Assembly: GCF_001940245.1 (NCBI RefSeq)
Contig: NZ_MJIG01000001.1
Span: 186,001-250,000, forward strand
Origin: Anaerostipes sp. 992a
GTDB lineage: Bacteria > Bacillota > Clostridia > Lachnospirales > Lachnospiraceae
Direction of reading: 5' to 3'
Length of the DNA: 64,000 nt
Part shown: positions 27,017 to 36,740 of the stretch, in pieces
Numbering within the stretch: the stretch's first letter is position 1
How the letters are laid out: each line of letters starts with the position of its first letter
Notes under the pieces: generated by a model
Database searches by the model: none
What the model was told of the DNA's origin: nothing
The model's input: the letters and a program-made list of their open reading frames with translations, nothing else
Program-made: the position numbers and the translations under genes

Positions 27017-28451
27017 AATGATCGTTTACATATTGGGAAAGATGCTGGGAATTGAGGCTGCAGTCTTGCTGATTCCTATGATTGTTTCCCTGATATATGG
27101 GGAGAACTGCTTTCGGTTCTTCCTGATTACCAGCATCCTCTTATTTATCTGTTCTATAACTATGACAAGAAATAAGCCGGAGAAAGCCCATATTTACGGA
27201 AAGGAAGGATTTGTCATTGTTGGATTTGCGTGGATCTTATGGTCTTTGTTCGGAGCCATACCGTTTACCTTGTCCGGCAGCATACCATTTTATCTGGATG
27301 CGGTATTTGAGACCATCTCAGGCTTTACAACCACAGGATCTACGATTCTTTCTGAGATTCAGAGTCTGCCGAAAGGAATTCTCTTCTGGAGAAATCTGAC
27401 CCACTGGATCGGTGGTATGGGTGTGTTGGTCTTTGTTATGATGTTGACCACGTTAAGCGATAAAAACGCCATGCATCTGATGAGGGCAGAGGTGCCAGGA
27501 CCAGATAAGGATAAGATGATTCCTAAGGCAAGAGAGAATGCGATGCTGTTATATAAGATGTATTTTGTGCTAACAGCAGCAGAGGTTGTGTTCCTGATGT
27601 TTGGGGGAATGAGTCTTTATGATAGTATTCTCCATGCATTCAGTACAGCAGGGACTGGAGGATTCTCCAATCGTAATACCAGTGTAGCATTTTATGACAG
27701 TGCGTATATTGATGGTGTGATTACCGTGTTCATGATTTTGTTTGGAATTAACTTTAATATGTATTTCCTGATTTTGATCAAGGACATTCAGAATATATTT
27801 AAAAATGAAGAGCTACGAGCTTATCTGGGAATTATTGCAGGTGCGGTTTTTCTGATCACCATTAATATTACCCATATGTATGGAAGTGTGTTAAAGGCCT
27901 TTCGGTATGCATCTTTCCAGGTAGCATCCATTATTTCGACGACCGGATTTATGACGGCAGATTTCAATCTATGGCCGGAATTTTCCAAGTGCATTTTATT
28001 AATGGTCATGATGATCGGAGCCTGTGGAGGATCCACAGGAGGAGGGATGAAGGTATCCCGAATTTTAATGATTATTAAGAGCATTAGCAGAGAAGTGAAG
28101 CAGCTTTTGCATCCCAAATGTGTATGTGTGACCAGAGTAAATGGAAAGAAAGTAGGATCAGATGCTTTGCGTGGTGTTATGATCTATTTCTTTGCCTATA
28201 TGATCATATTGGCGATTTCTGTGGTCATTGTATCCATTAACAACTATGATTTTGCTACATCCTTTACGGCAGTGCTGACGGCACTGAATAACGTAGGACC
28301 AGGAATTTCACTGGTAGGTCCGACCTGCAACTTTGCATTCTTCTCACCATTGACGAAAGTGGTGCTGTGCTTTGATATGCTGGTGGGACGTTTGGAAATC
28401 TTTCCATTTTTAATGTTGTTATCGCCATCCTTGTGGAGAAGAAAATTTTAG
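27006..28451 (+). CDS. trkH: Trk potassium channel subunit TrkH
   Basis: This 481-residue membrane protein is the K+-conducting partner of TrkA. The SKT-type pore loops are visible: ETISGFTTTGSTILSE near residue 105, AFSTAGTGGFSNRN near residue 213, ASIISTTGFMTADFN near residue 308, and TALNNVGPGISLVG near residue 427. The stretch GACGGSTGGGMKVSR lies near residue 339. The chosen ATG lies within the end of trkA; a second ATG at 27018 is possible. It ends the operon, with a terminator eleven bases later. Confidence 0.95.
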   Translation: MNYKMIVYILGKMLGIEAAVLLIPMIVSLIYGENCFRFFLITSILLFICSITMTRNKPEKAHIYGKEGFVIVGFAWILWSLFGAIPFTLSGSIPFYLDAVFETISGFTTTGSTILSEIQSLPKGILFWRNLTHWIGGMGVLVFVMMLTTLSDKNAMHLMRAEVPGPDKDKMIPKARENAMLLYKMYFVLTAAEVVFLMFGGMSLYDSILHAFSTAGTGGFSNRNTSVAFYDSAYIDGVITVFMILFGINFNMYFLILIKDIQNIFKNEELRAYLGIIAGAVFLITINITHMYGSVLKAFRYASFQVASIISTTGFMTADFNLWPEFSKCILLMVMMIGACGGSTGGGMKVSRILMIIKSISREVKQLLHPKCVCVTRVNGKKVGSDALRGVMIYFFAYMIILAISVVIVSINNYDFATSFTAVLTALNNVGPGISLVGPTCNFAFFSPLTKVVLCFDMLVGRLEIFPFLMLLSPSLWRRKF

Positions 28452-28461
28452 GATTATAAAT

Positions 28462-28505
28462 AAAAAGAAGAGGTTCAAGCCGGTTGGTGATGCCTCTTCT
28501 TTTTC
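28462..28505. terminator. Bidirectional terminator between trkH and the helicase-like gene
   Basis: AAAAAGAAGAGG pairs with CCTCTTCTTTTT, so both convergent genes have a T tract. Confidence 0.88.
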
Positions 28506-30013
28506 TAATCAAAAAGACAATCTGCTTTAATATTTAATATCTGTTGGAAGAAGGATAAGTCTTCAACCACGATGATGCAAAGCTTATCCCGTGTTCTTGT
28601 AACAGCCTGAAACAGGAGTTTCAGGGCCATATAATCGGAGTCAGACGTACCGGTGGCCTGTAACACTCCTTTTTCATTATACGTATAGGAACCGTCAATC
28701 AGAATGCAGACCCGTTCAAATTCCAGTCCGATTACTTGCAGGATGGCGGTTTCGTCATGGGAAATATCAAAAATCTGCTGAGGGTAAGTAAAACGGGTAA
28801 AATTAAAAAAGGTATACCCTTCCTTCGCATAAAAATCAAGAAAGCGAACAGATTCCAGAAAACGAGAGGCAAATAAGATGTCTACCGATTCATAAGTATA
28901 GCGATAAATCTTTCGTTTCAGATCAAAAAATGAAGTGAGAAAGGATGCCAGTTCCTTATTGGTACGAATTCGATTGGACAGTTTATAGGAATAATGGGTC
29001 ATCGATGAAATTCTGGATGAGATATCCAGTTTAAATTCTTCATTGGAAAGTACCTGTCTTGGATCGTAGGAATAGATGCAGCTAATGTTATGAAGTCTGG
29101 CAGCAGCTTCGATGATCTGAAACCGGTCCTGATAAATACGCTGTGCTTCATCGATAAAAATATACTGATAGGAAGAAAAAGATGTCTTTTCGTTCAGGTC
29201 TGCAATGGATAGAACATCCATATGTTCAATGTGAGAAGCCAGATAATAATGTCCATTGGATAAAAGGCCGCAATGCACCATACAGATCCGGCTGGTTTCA
29301 GCACATGATTTTGCAATGTCATATAGAAGCAGAGTTTTGCCCGTTCCGGCGCTTCCAGAGATGCCGATCAGGGTGGGATTGTGTTCGGAATCCTTTAGAT
29401 GGCAGAGAATGCTGTTCTTAAAATCCTCCTGCTGATTCGTCAGAAAATAATTATGATTTAGAAATTTTTCCGGTGTGTTCAGCGGAGAAATCAAATAATC
29501 AGAAGCCTCAAAAAGTGCATCAATGTCATTTCTGAATACATCTCCGAAGCTCATCATATCTTCCACTAAATGTTCAAAAGCACAGGAAATCAATCCTTTT
29601 TTCACATCCAGTGTGTAGAGAAGATTTTTTGAAGCCACATAAACATAAGATAAGATATTATTGGACAAATGCTGCAGATAATGCTGATTTTGCAGTAACT
29701 GTTTTTCCATATCCGTCTGTTTCACAGGCACACTTTTTAATTCAATATTTAGAATCTTCTTACAGTCAGAGGAAAACTTAAGCAGGTCAAATTCTTTGCT
29801 GATATGCTGAATGGTATAGGAATAGAAGAACCCATCCATGGCTTCTAAGGAGGTTCCAGAAAGAAGAAGGTGATTGACGAGAAGACATAGAGATAGCTGT
29901 TCATGTACTTTCGTCCGTTTTTCTTCCTTTCTTCCAGACAGCATATTCTCATAACGAGAGAAAAGCTGTTCCTCCTTTACCTGAGAGAGTAAATAAATAT
30001 TCACAGGTTTCAT
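28505..30013 (-). CDS. Predicted nuclease-helicase: PD-(D/E)XK-like N-terminus plus SF1-type ATPase
   Basis: The 502-residue protein has a C-terminal P-loop ATPase with Walker A GISGSAGTGKTLLLYDIAK near residue 217, Walker B YIFIDEAQRI near residue 285, and late superfamily 1 motifs (LSNRIRTNKELASFL; FQAVTRTRDKLCIIV). In the N-terminal third, FDLLKF followed by ILNIELKS fits the D..(D/E)xK pattern of restriction-like nucleases, as in NERD-type helicases. A role in DNA processing or defence is inferred only. The start follows TATATAGGGGGATTCTT, an AT-rich leader with GGGGG. It is followed by a terminator. Confidence 0.75.
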   Translation of the reverse strand: MKPVNIYLLSQVKEEQLFSRYENMLSGRKEEKRTKVHEQLSLCLLVNHLLLSGTSLEAMDGFFYSYTIQHISKEFDLLKFSSDCKKILNIELKSVPVKQTDMEKQLLQNQHYLQHLSNNILSYVYVASKNLLYTLDVKKGLISCAFEHLVEDMMSFGDVFRNDIDALFEASDYLISPLNTPEKFLNHNYFLTNQQEDFKNSILCHLKDSEHNPTLIGISGSAGTGKTLLLYDIAKSCAETSRICMVHCGLLSNGHYYLASHIEHMDVLSIADLNEKTSFSSYQYIFIDEAQRIYQDRFQIIEAAARLHNISCIYSYDPRQVLSNEEFKLDISSRISSMTHYSYKLSNRIRTNKELASFLTSFFDLKRKIYRYTYESVDILFASRFLESVRFLDFYAKEGYTFFNFTRFTYPQQIFDISHDETAILQVIGLEFERVCILIDGSYTYNEKGVLQATGTSDSDYMALKLLFQAVTRTRDKLCIIVVEDLSFFQQILNIKADCLFD

Positions 30014-30044
30014 AAGAATCCCCCTATATAACGAAAAAGCTGTC

Positions 30045-30536
30045 TTAATCTGGATAATTGGTCCGTTCCCAGAGGGAAAAGCTGCTGAAAAAGTCCAGAA
30101 ATAAGAGAATGTGCATGATAATATGGATTTTCTGAGAGAGAGAGGAAATCGTCCCCTGTCTTCGTTCGTGGATTAGACCGGCAAATCCGTAAGCGGAAGA
30201 AGACAATAGCACGATATAATCCAATACAAATAAAAATGGCAAAAAGATGAATCCCAGAGGAGCCATGGCAAAGCCAAATCCCCATACGACGATTAAAATG
30301 TAAAATGGAATTAAATATAGTTTTGAATAGAAGTCCCGACGGTAGAGCTCTTTTACAGGGGCTTCTTTCTTTGTATAAGATAATGCATGAAGCATATGCC
30401 AGATGATGATGGCAACACAAATAAACATAATGATAATAGGATAAATAGCATCCTGCATAGTTGCGGACGCAACAATTTTGACAGCAGATGCTAACATGGC
30501 ATACGCTGCAAGAACAAATAATATGGTTTTTTTCAT
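30045..30536 (-). CDS. Small membrane protein of unknown function
   Basis: The 163-residue product has four hydrophobic segments: KTILFVLAAYAMLASAVKIV, AIYPIIIMFICVAIIIWHML, LIPFYILIVVWGFGFAMAPL with its continuation FIFLPFLFVLDYIVLL, and a shorter one near the end (IHIIMHILLFLDFF). A basic loop, KELYRRDFYSKLY, separates helices 2 and 3. I do not recognise the family. The start has GAAAGGTATTACC upstream. It precedes the helicase-like gene by 31 bases and may form an operon with it. Confidence 0.68.
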   Translation of the reverse strand: MKKTILFVLAAYAMLASAVKIVASATMQDAIYPIIIMFICVAIIIWHMLHALSYTKKEAPVKELYRRDFYSKLYLIPFYILIVVWGFGFAMAPLGFIFLPFLFVLDYIVLLSSSAYGFAGLIHERRQGTISSLSQKIHIIMHILLFLDFFSSFSLWERTNYPD

Positions 30537-30666
30537 GGTAATACCTTTCTATCTATATAAACACGGATATTTTTCCCAATTTAAAAAATGGGAAAATCAG
30601 TGGAAATAATAAAATCTTGATTATTTAAAAATAGGGCAATCTGGCAAAGGAATATTTGTCAGAAAT

Positions 30667-31044
30667 TTATATTTGCTGCATTTTTGCATGCTCTTGTTTC
30701 AGTTCCTCCAAAAGCTTATGGGCATTCCAGGTCTGATTGGATGGGGTCAGAATAGCCTTATAGGGAACTGGCCCAATACCAGAACGACGAATTGCGGACA
30801 GAACTAGATCCAGCTGGGAGTTGCCAAGTCCACAGAAGACGAGCATGGGATCGGATAGTTCCTTGACAGGGGCTTCCTCGATCTCCACAGGTTCCAGTTC
30901 TTTTATGCCAGCGAAAACACCTATGGGTTTTCCATAATCCATAGGGTTTACCTGTTTTATGCGCAGCTTCATAGGAAGGAGCTGCTTTGCTAATTTTGTA
31001 AAATCTGTTTTTGAAAATCTATATAATAAAATGGTTGGTCTCAT
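30667..31044 (-). CDS. DUF3783-family protein
   Basis: This 125-residue soluble protein has a short N-terminal beta-alpha part (MRPTILLYRFSKTDFTKLAK) and a C-terminal half typical of DUF3783: DPMLVFCGLGNSQLDLVLSA, then GIGPVPYKAILTPSNQTWNA. The family has no known function. The start has AAAGGAATTC upstream. It stands alone, with 130 bases of A/T-rich sequence on each side in which I see no other feature. The assignment rests on the second half. Confidence 0.76.
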   Translation of the reverse strand: MRPTILLYRFSKTDFTKLAKQLLPMKLRIKQVNPMDYGKPIGVFAGIKELEPVEIEEAPVKELSDPMLVFCGLGNSQLDLVLSAIRRSGIGPVPYKAILTPSNQTWNAHKLLEELKQEHAKMQQI

Positions 31045-31171
31045 TTTGAATTCCTTTCTTTGATGCTTCCATCTACTAATAAGTATAATAAATATTTAAA
31101 TACTTTGCAATTGTAATTCAATACCGATTATGCTACAGTTTCTTTAAAAAAGAGCAGAAGGAAGGGATTGT

Positions 31172-32365
31172 ATGCTGGCTATCTGGTTATCTCCGGTTTA
31201 TATTTTGGTGAATGTCTATTTTATCTGGCGCATATTAAAATGGCTGCATATTTGTCATGGTGTATTTGGCAGCAGAAGGTTTCGTGTTGGATTTTGTATT
31301 CTTTATGCATTTCTGGCTTTCACCCCACTTACTGCCTATCTTTTCAAAGATGGACTAGTACATCGGATATTGAAAATGTTAAACAATTACTGGTTTGGAA
31401 TTCTGCTTTATATGGGAATGATCATTTTTCTGGCAGATGGAATTCTTTTTATATTAAAAAAGAGCAGAAGGAAGAGAGCTCAATGGATAAAATCCAGGAA
31501 CGGCTTTCGTATTTATGGAGGAATTTGCATGGTACTGATTACAGCCGTATCCGCTTATGGTATGTTTCATCCCAGGATCATAAAGAATAACCAGTATGAG
31601 ATTCCAATCGAGAAGGAATGCAAGAGCCGGAAAGCATTGACCGTTGTTCTGATCGCAGATCTTCATGTGGGATATAGCATCGATGAGCTTCATGTAAAGC
31701 AGATGGTACGGAAGATCAATAGACAAAATCCAGATTTGGTACTTTTCGCCGGAGACTTTTATGATAATGATTTTAAGGCAATTGGAAATCCTGAAAAGGT
31801 GGCCAGATATGTTCAACAAATTAAGAGTCGATATGGAGTATATGGCTGCTGGGGAAATCATGATGTGAAAGAAGATATTCTGGCAGGTTTTACCTTTCCT
31901 CAGGAGGAAGGTCTGATCGATGATCCACGAATGAGAGAATTTATGGAAAAAGACTGTGGGATCGAGCTACTAGAGGATGAAGTGGCATGGATAGGAAATG
32001 ATTTCTATCTGGTAGGAAGAAAAGATCCATCCAGATCGGAAAAGCTTTTGGAAACACGAAAAACAGCGGAAGAGCTTTTGGAAGGATTAGACCATAACAA
32101 TCCGATTATTGTTATGGATCATCAGCCAAAGGAATATGAGGAACTTGAGAAAGCAGGAGCAGACCTGACGGTGGGAGGTCATACGCATAATGGACAGCTC
32201 TTTCCGTTAAATCTTCTTATGAAACGGATTTGGGAGAATCCATCGGGATATAAAAAAATTCAGAAGATGCATACGGTTGTAACTTCTGGAGTCGGGGTCT
32301 GGGGACCGGCTATGCGAGTAGGAACCGATAGCGAGATTGTGACGATTATCGTTAGCTTTGAATAA
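31172..32365 (+). CDS. Membrane-anchored metallophosphoesterase
   Basis: The 397-residue protein has four N-terminal membrane spans within the first 150 residues, then a calcineurin-like phosphoesterase domain. Metal motifs are all present: LIADLHVGYS (DxH) near residue 161, FAGDFYDND (GDxxD) near residue 193, WGNHDV near residue 229, and GGHTHNGQL near residue 339. It resembles YkuE/YkoQ-like enzymes that act on cell-surface or lipid phosphates; the substrate is inferred only. AGAAGGAAGGGA lies before the start. It reads divergently from DUF3783. Confidence 0.9.
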   Translation: MLAIWLSPVYILVNVYFIWRILKWLHICHGVFGSRRFRVGFCILYAFLAFTPLTAYLFKDGLVHRILKMLNNYWFGILLYMGMIIFLADGILFILKKSRRKRAQWIKSRNGFRIYGGICMVLITAVSAYGMFHPRIIKNNQYEIPIEKECKSRKALTVVLIADLHVGYSIDELHVKQMVRKINRQNPDLVLFAGDFYDNDFKAIGNPEKVARYVQQIKSRYGVYGCWGNHDVKEDILAGFTFPQEEGLIDDPRMREFMEKDCGIELLEDEVAWIGNDFYLVGRKDPSRSEKLLETRKTAEELLEGLDHNNPIIVMDHQPKEYEELEKAGADLTVGGHTHNGQLFPLNLLMKRIWENPSGYKKIQKMHTVVTSGVGVWGPAMRVGTDSEIVTIIVSFE

Positions 32366-32426
32366 AAAAATTCCTTTGTGACATACTAATGAAAGAGAAA
32401 TTTGGATGTGACAGGAGGAAATCAAA

Positions 32427-32858
32427 ATGAATCAGGATACCATCCGCCTTTTACAGGAATGCAATGCAGGTGCCAAGATGGGGATAAAAACATTGAATGA
32501 AGTTATGGAAAGCGTTTGTGATTCTCATTTACAGCAAATATTGAGACAGAGTCGGTCTCAACATGAAAACATTGAGTCTAAAACCTGTTCTATGCTGCAG
32601 GAAAATCATCAAATGGGAAAAGAACCAGATTTTATGGCATCGGCCATGTCCTGGGCTAAAACCAATATGAAAATGGTTATGAAGGAGTCGGATCAAACGA
32701 TCGCCAATTTAGTGACAGATGGGTGTAATATGGGGATTACATCCATAAATCGATATTTGAATCAATATGGAGAGGCGGATGCCCATGCAAAGAATATAGC
32801 GAAAGAGCTGATAAAATCAGAAGAAAATCTGGTAAAGGATGTAAGAAAATATTTATAA
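32427..32858 (+). CDS. Helical protein, DUF2383/ferritin-like type, function unknown
   Basis: The 143-residue product is predicted to be almost all alpha-helix: NQDTIRLLQECNAGAKMGI, LQQILRQSRSQHENIE, MSWAKTNMKMVMKESDQTI and AKNIAKELIKSEENLVKDV. It looks like a four-helix bundle with the length and pattern of DUF2383-like stress or spore-associated proteins, but the usual metal-binding Glu/His set is not obvious. The start has AGGAGGAAATCAAA. It stands alone, 60 bases after the phosphoesterase. Confidence 0.7.
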   Translation: MNQDTIRLLQECNAGAKMGIKTLNEVMESVCDSHLQQILRQSRSQHENIESKTCSMLQENHQMGKEPDFMASAMSWAKTNMKMVMKESDQTIANLVTDGCNMGITSINRYLNQYGEADAHAKNIAKELIKSEENLVKDVRKYL

Positions 32859-32871
32859 TGGTTTTTACGCA

Positions 32872-32934
32872 AAAGGGAGCTACTGATTGATAAAAAATGA
32901 GAACATGTTATCAGTCAGTAGCTCCTCCTTTGCG
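32872..32934. terminator. Long inverted repeat, probable terminator
   Basis: GGGAGCTACTGATTGATAA pairs with TTATCAGTCAGTAGCTCC across a 14-base loop. A T-rich tract is weak on both sides (CTCCTTTGCG on the right), so termination efficiency is uncertain. Confidence 0.6.
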
Positions 32935-33099
32935 TTTCAAAGAAGATTATAACATTTATTTAAGACCAGTATAGAGGAATTTGTATGGTTAGGCAATGAA
33001 AATATTTTATAAAAAGATTTTTGTTTTTTGAGTGGAAGTTCTGTATAATAATTGGCAGATTGCTTTGGCAGATTTGGATAGAAAAAGGAGATGAGGAAT

Positions 33100-34461
33100 A
33101 TGGCAGAGCAGGCAGCTGTCACTAAGAATGATTTTAGTAAGGGGAGCGTCTGGGGAAATATCATCGCACAGGCTGTTCCACTTACCATCGCACAGTTGGT
33201 ACAGCTTTTATATAATATTGTTGATCGTATGTATATTGGGCATATGGAAGGAAGTTCGTCCCTTGCATTGACCGGTATTGGATTGACTTTTCCTATTGTT
33301 ATGCTGGTAATGGCATTTACGAACCTATTTGGACAGGGAGGGGCACCGCTTTGTTCCATTGCCAGAGGAGCAGGTGATAAGGAACGGGCAGAGAATATTA
33401 TGGGAAATTCCTTTACCATGCTTCTTATGGCAGGAATGGCAATTACGATGGTTGGCTATGTGTGTAAACGGCCAATTTTATATGCCTTTGGTGCCAGTGA
33501 TGTTACTTATGTATATGCAGAGCAGTATTTAAACATTTATCTGGCAGGAACGATGTTTCTCATGATCAGTGTTGGCATGAACCACTATATCAATAGTCAG
33601 GGGTTTCCAAAGATCGGAATGCTTTCTGTTATTATTGGAGCAGTGGTAAATATTATTTTAGATCCCATTATGATTTTTGGAATGGATTTGGGAATAAGGG
33701 GAGCGGCATTGGCAACCGTAATATCCCAGTTTGTTTCAGCGGTATGGGTTATGAAGTTTTTGTTGGGAAAAAAGACGTTGTTAAAGCTGTCGCTAAAGTC
33801 TATGAAGCTTAGACCCAAGCTGGACAAAGAGATAATGGGACTGGGGCTGACTGGGTTTATTCTTCAGGGAACCAACGGATTAGTTCATGTGGTCTGCAAT
33901 GCGACCCTGAGTGTGTATGGGGGCGATCTCTATGTGGGAATTAATACAGTCCTTGGATCGGTCAGGGATATTTTCCAACTCCCGATTCAGGGCATTACCT
34001 CTGGATGCCAGCCGGTACTGGGATTTAATTATGGTGCCAAGGAATATGGAAGAGTAAAAGAAGGAATTCGCTTTACTGTATTAGTAGGAAGCTTCTATAC
34101 AGTCGTTGCCTGGATTCTGATTTTCCTGTTTCCAGAATTTTTTATTCGGATCTTTAACAATGATCCGGAGCTGATTCGATATGGAGTGAAGGCATTGCAT
34201 ATCTATTTCTTCGGTTTCTTTATGATGGCGTTTCAATTTTGTGGACAATCGGTATTTACAGGATTAGGAAAGGCGAAGCAGGCAGTGTTCTTTTCTATTT
34301 TTCGAAAAGTGATCATCGTTGTACCGCTTACAATTCTGCTTCCTCAGATGGGAGGACTTGGGGTACATGGAGTATTTCTGGCAGAACCCATTTCCAATGC
34401 CATTGGCGGATTGGCATGTTTTACGACCATGTATTTCACCGTATATCGAAAGCTGGATTAG
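33100..34461 (+). CDS. MATE-family efflux transporter
   Basis: This is a twelve-span multidrug or metabolite efflux carrier of 453 residues. MATE features include the first half QAVPLTIAQLVQLLYNIVDR near residue 25 and GIGLTFPIVMLVMAFTNLFG near residue 58, and the second half GITSGCQPVLGFNYGAKEYG near residue 302. The start MAEQ follows AAAAGGAG at nine bases; the ATG nine bases earlier touches that site. It stands alone. A second MATE gene in the MarR operon at 36.7 kb is similar in length but clearly distinct. Confidence 0.93.
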   Translation: MAEQAAVTKNDFSKGSVWGNIIAQAVPLTIAQLVQLLYNIVDRMYIGHMEGSSSLALTGIGLTFPIVMLVMAFTNLFGQGGAPLCSIARGAGDKERAENIMGNSFTMLLMAGMAITMVGYVCKRPILYAFGASDVTYVYAEQYLNIYLAGTMFLMISVGMNHYINSQGFPKIGMLSVIIGAVVNIILDPIMIFGMDLGIRGAALATVISQFVSAVWVMKFLLGKKTLLKLSLKSMKLRPKLDKEIMGLGLTGFILQGTNGLVHVVCNATLSVYGGDLYVGINTVLGSVRDIFQLPIQGITSGCQPVLGFNYGAKEYGRVKEGIRFTVLVGSFYTVVAWILIFLFPEFFIRIFNNDPELIRYGVKALHIYFFGFFMMAFQFCGQSVFTGLGKAKQAVFFSIFRKVIIVVPLTILLPQMGGLGVHGVFLAEPISNAIGGLACFTTMYFTVYRKLD

Positions 34462-34509
34462 AAAAATTATAGAAAATTTGGATAAAACGATTAAAAACTA
34501 TAAAGATTC

Positions 34510-34538
34510 TTGCAAGAATATGTGCAATATGATAGTAT
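34510..34538 (+). promoter_or_regulatory. Promoter of glpK
   Basis: TTGCAA and TAGTAT are separated by 17 bases, about 60 bases upstream of the glpK start. Confidence 0.55.
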
Positions 34539-34583
34539 GAAATTAATGGGAAGGGGAAATAAAATTATTTTATTTATACATAG

Positions 34584-36089
<1,506 letters not shown>

Positions 36090-36107
36090 AAGGAAAGAAT
36101 GATTACA

Positions 36108-36136
36108 GGCGGCATCGAAAGATGCCGTCTATTTTG
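36108..36136 (+). terminator. Terminator after glpK
   Basis: GGCGGCATC, loop GAAA, GATGCCGTC, followed by TATTTTG. Compact stem with a modest T tract. Confidence 0.75.
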
Positions 36137-36154
36137 TTCTGGAAAATGAAAATG

Positions 36155-36202
36155 GTTGACATAGCAACTAAAAACGAGTATGATAATGGTTGCTATATCA
36201 AC
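36155..36202 (+). promoter_or_regulatory. Promoter with twin MarR-type operators
   Basis: TTGACA (36156-36161) and TATGAT (36179-36184) are 17 bases apart. Two near-palindromes flank the core: GTTGACATAGCAAC (36155-36168) covers the -35 box and GTTGCTATATCAAC (36189-36202) covers the start point. Each has GTTG/CAAC arms, and each is nearly the reverse complement of the other. This fits binding of two MarR dimers and repression of the operon. Confidence 0.78.
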
Positions 36203-36291
36203 TATTTTTGATCATAAGAATTTTTTAATTGCTTATCGATAAAAGAAAACGTTCCAGACAGGATGCACAAGGTATTAAGGAGGAAAATGCA

Positions 36292-36723
36292 ATGAAGGAA
36301 CGAAATGGAAGATGGATTTCTATTCTGTATCGAAGAAATCAGATGTATATTATGCAGGCATTAAGAAAGTATGGAATTTCGTCCAGTGAATATCCTGTTT
36401 TGTTGATGCTGTATCGCGGAGATGGACTCACCCAGGAGGATATCGTATCCTATCTCTGTCTGGATAAATCAGCAGTTGCAAGAATTGTGCAATCGCTGGA
36501 GAAAAAGGAATTGATTGAAAAGAAGAAGGATGAAAAGGATCAGCGCTGTAACCGGGTTTTTCTGACATCCAGAGGAAGAAAGATGGAGCCGATCATAGAA
36601 GATGTATTAAATCAATGGAACGATATTTTGATGAGTCATATGACGCAAGAAGAAGAAGAGGAGGCAGGAAGACTGTTAAAGCAAATGGTTGCCAATGTAT
36701 CTTCAAAAAGAAATGAAGAATAG
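36292..36723 (+). CDS. MarR-family transcriptional regulator
   Basis: The 143-residue protein has a MarR winged helix: LRKYGISSSEYPVLLMLYRG, DGLTQEDIVSYLCLDKSAVA (recognition part) and the wing KKDEKDQRCNRVFLTSRG. It is probably a dimeric repressor released by small phenolic or toxic ligands. AAGGAGGAAAATGCA is directly before the start. The gene is 17 bases ahead of a MATE transporter and behind twin operators in its own promoter, so it most likely represses itself and the pump. Confidence 0.93.
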   Translation: MKERNGRWISILYRRNQMYIMQALRKYGISSSEYPVLLMLYRGDGLTQEDIVSYLCLDKSAVARIVQSLEKKELIEKKKDEKDQRCNRVFLTSRGRKMEPIIEDVLNQWNDILMSHMTQEEEEEAGRLLKQMVANVSSKRNEE

Positions 36724-36740
36724 AAAAGAAAGGGAAAAAT

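Noticed and set aside
30010-30420. Minus-strand frame of 136 codons
   Set aside because: It overlaps the four-helix membrane protein gene in another phase and lacks a convincing start; the other frame has a ribosome site and regular hydrophobic spans.
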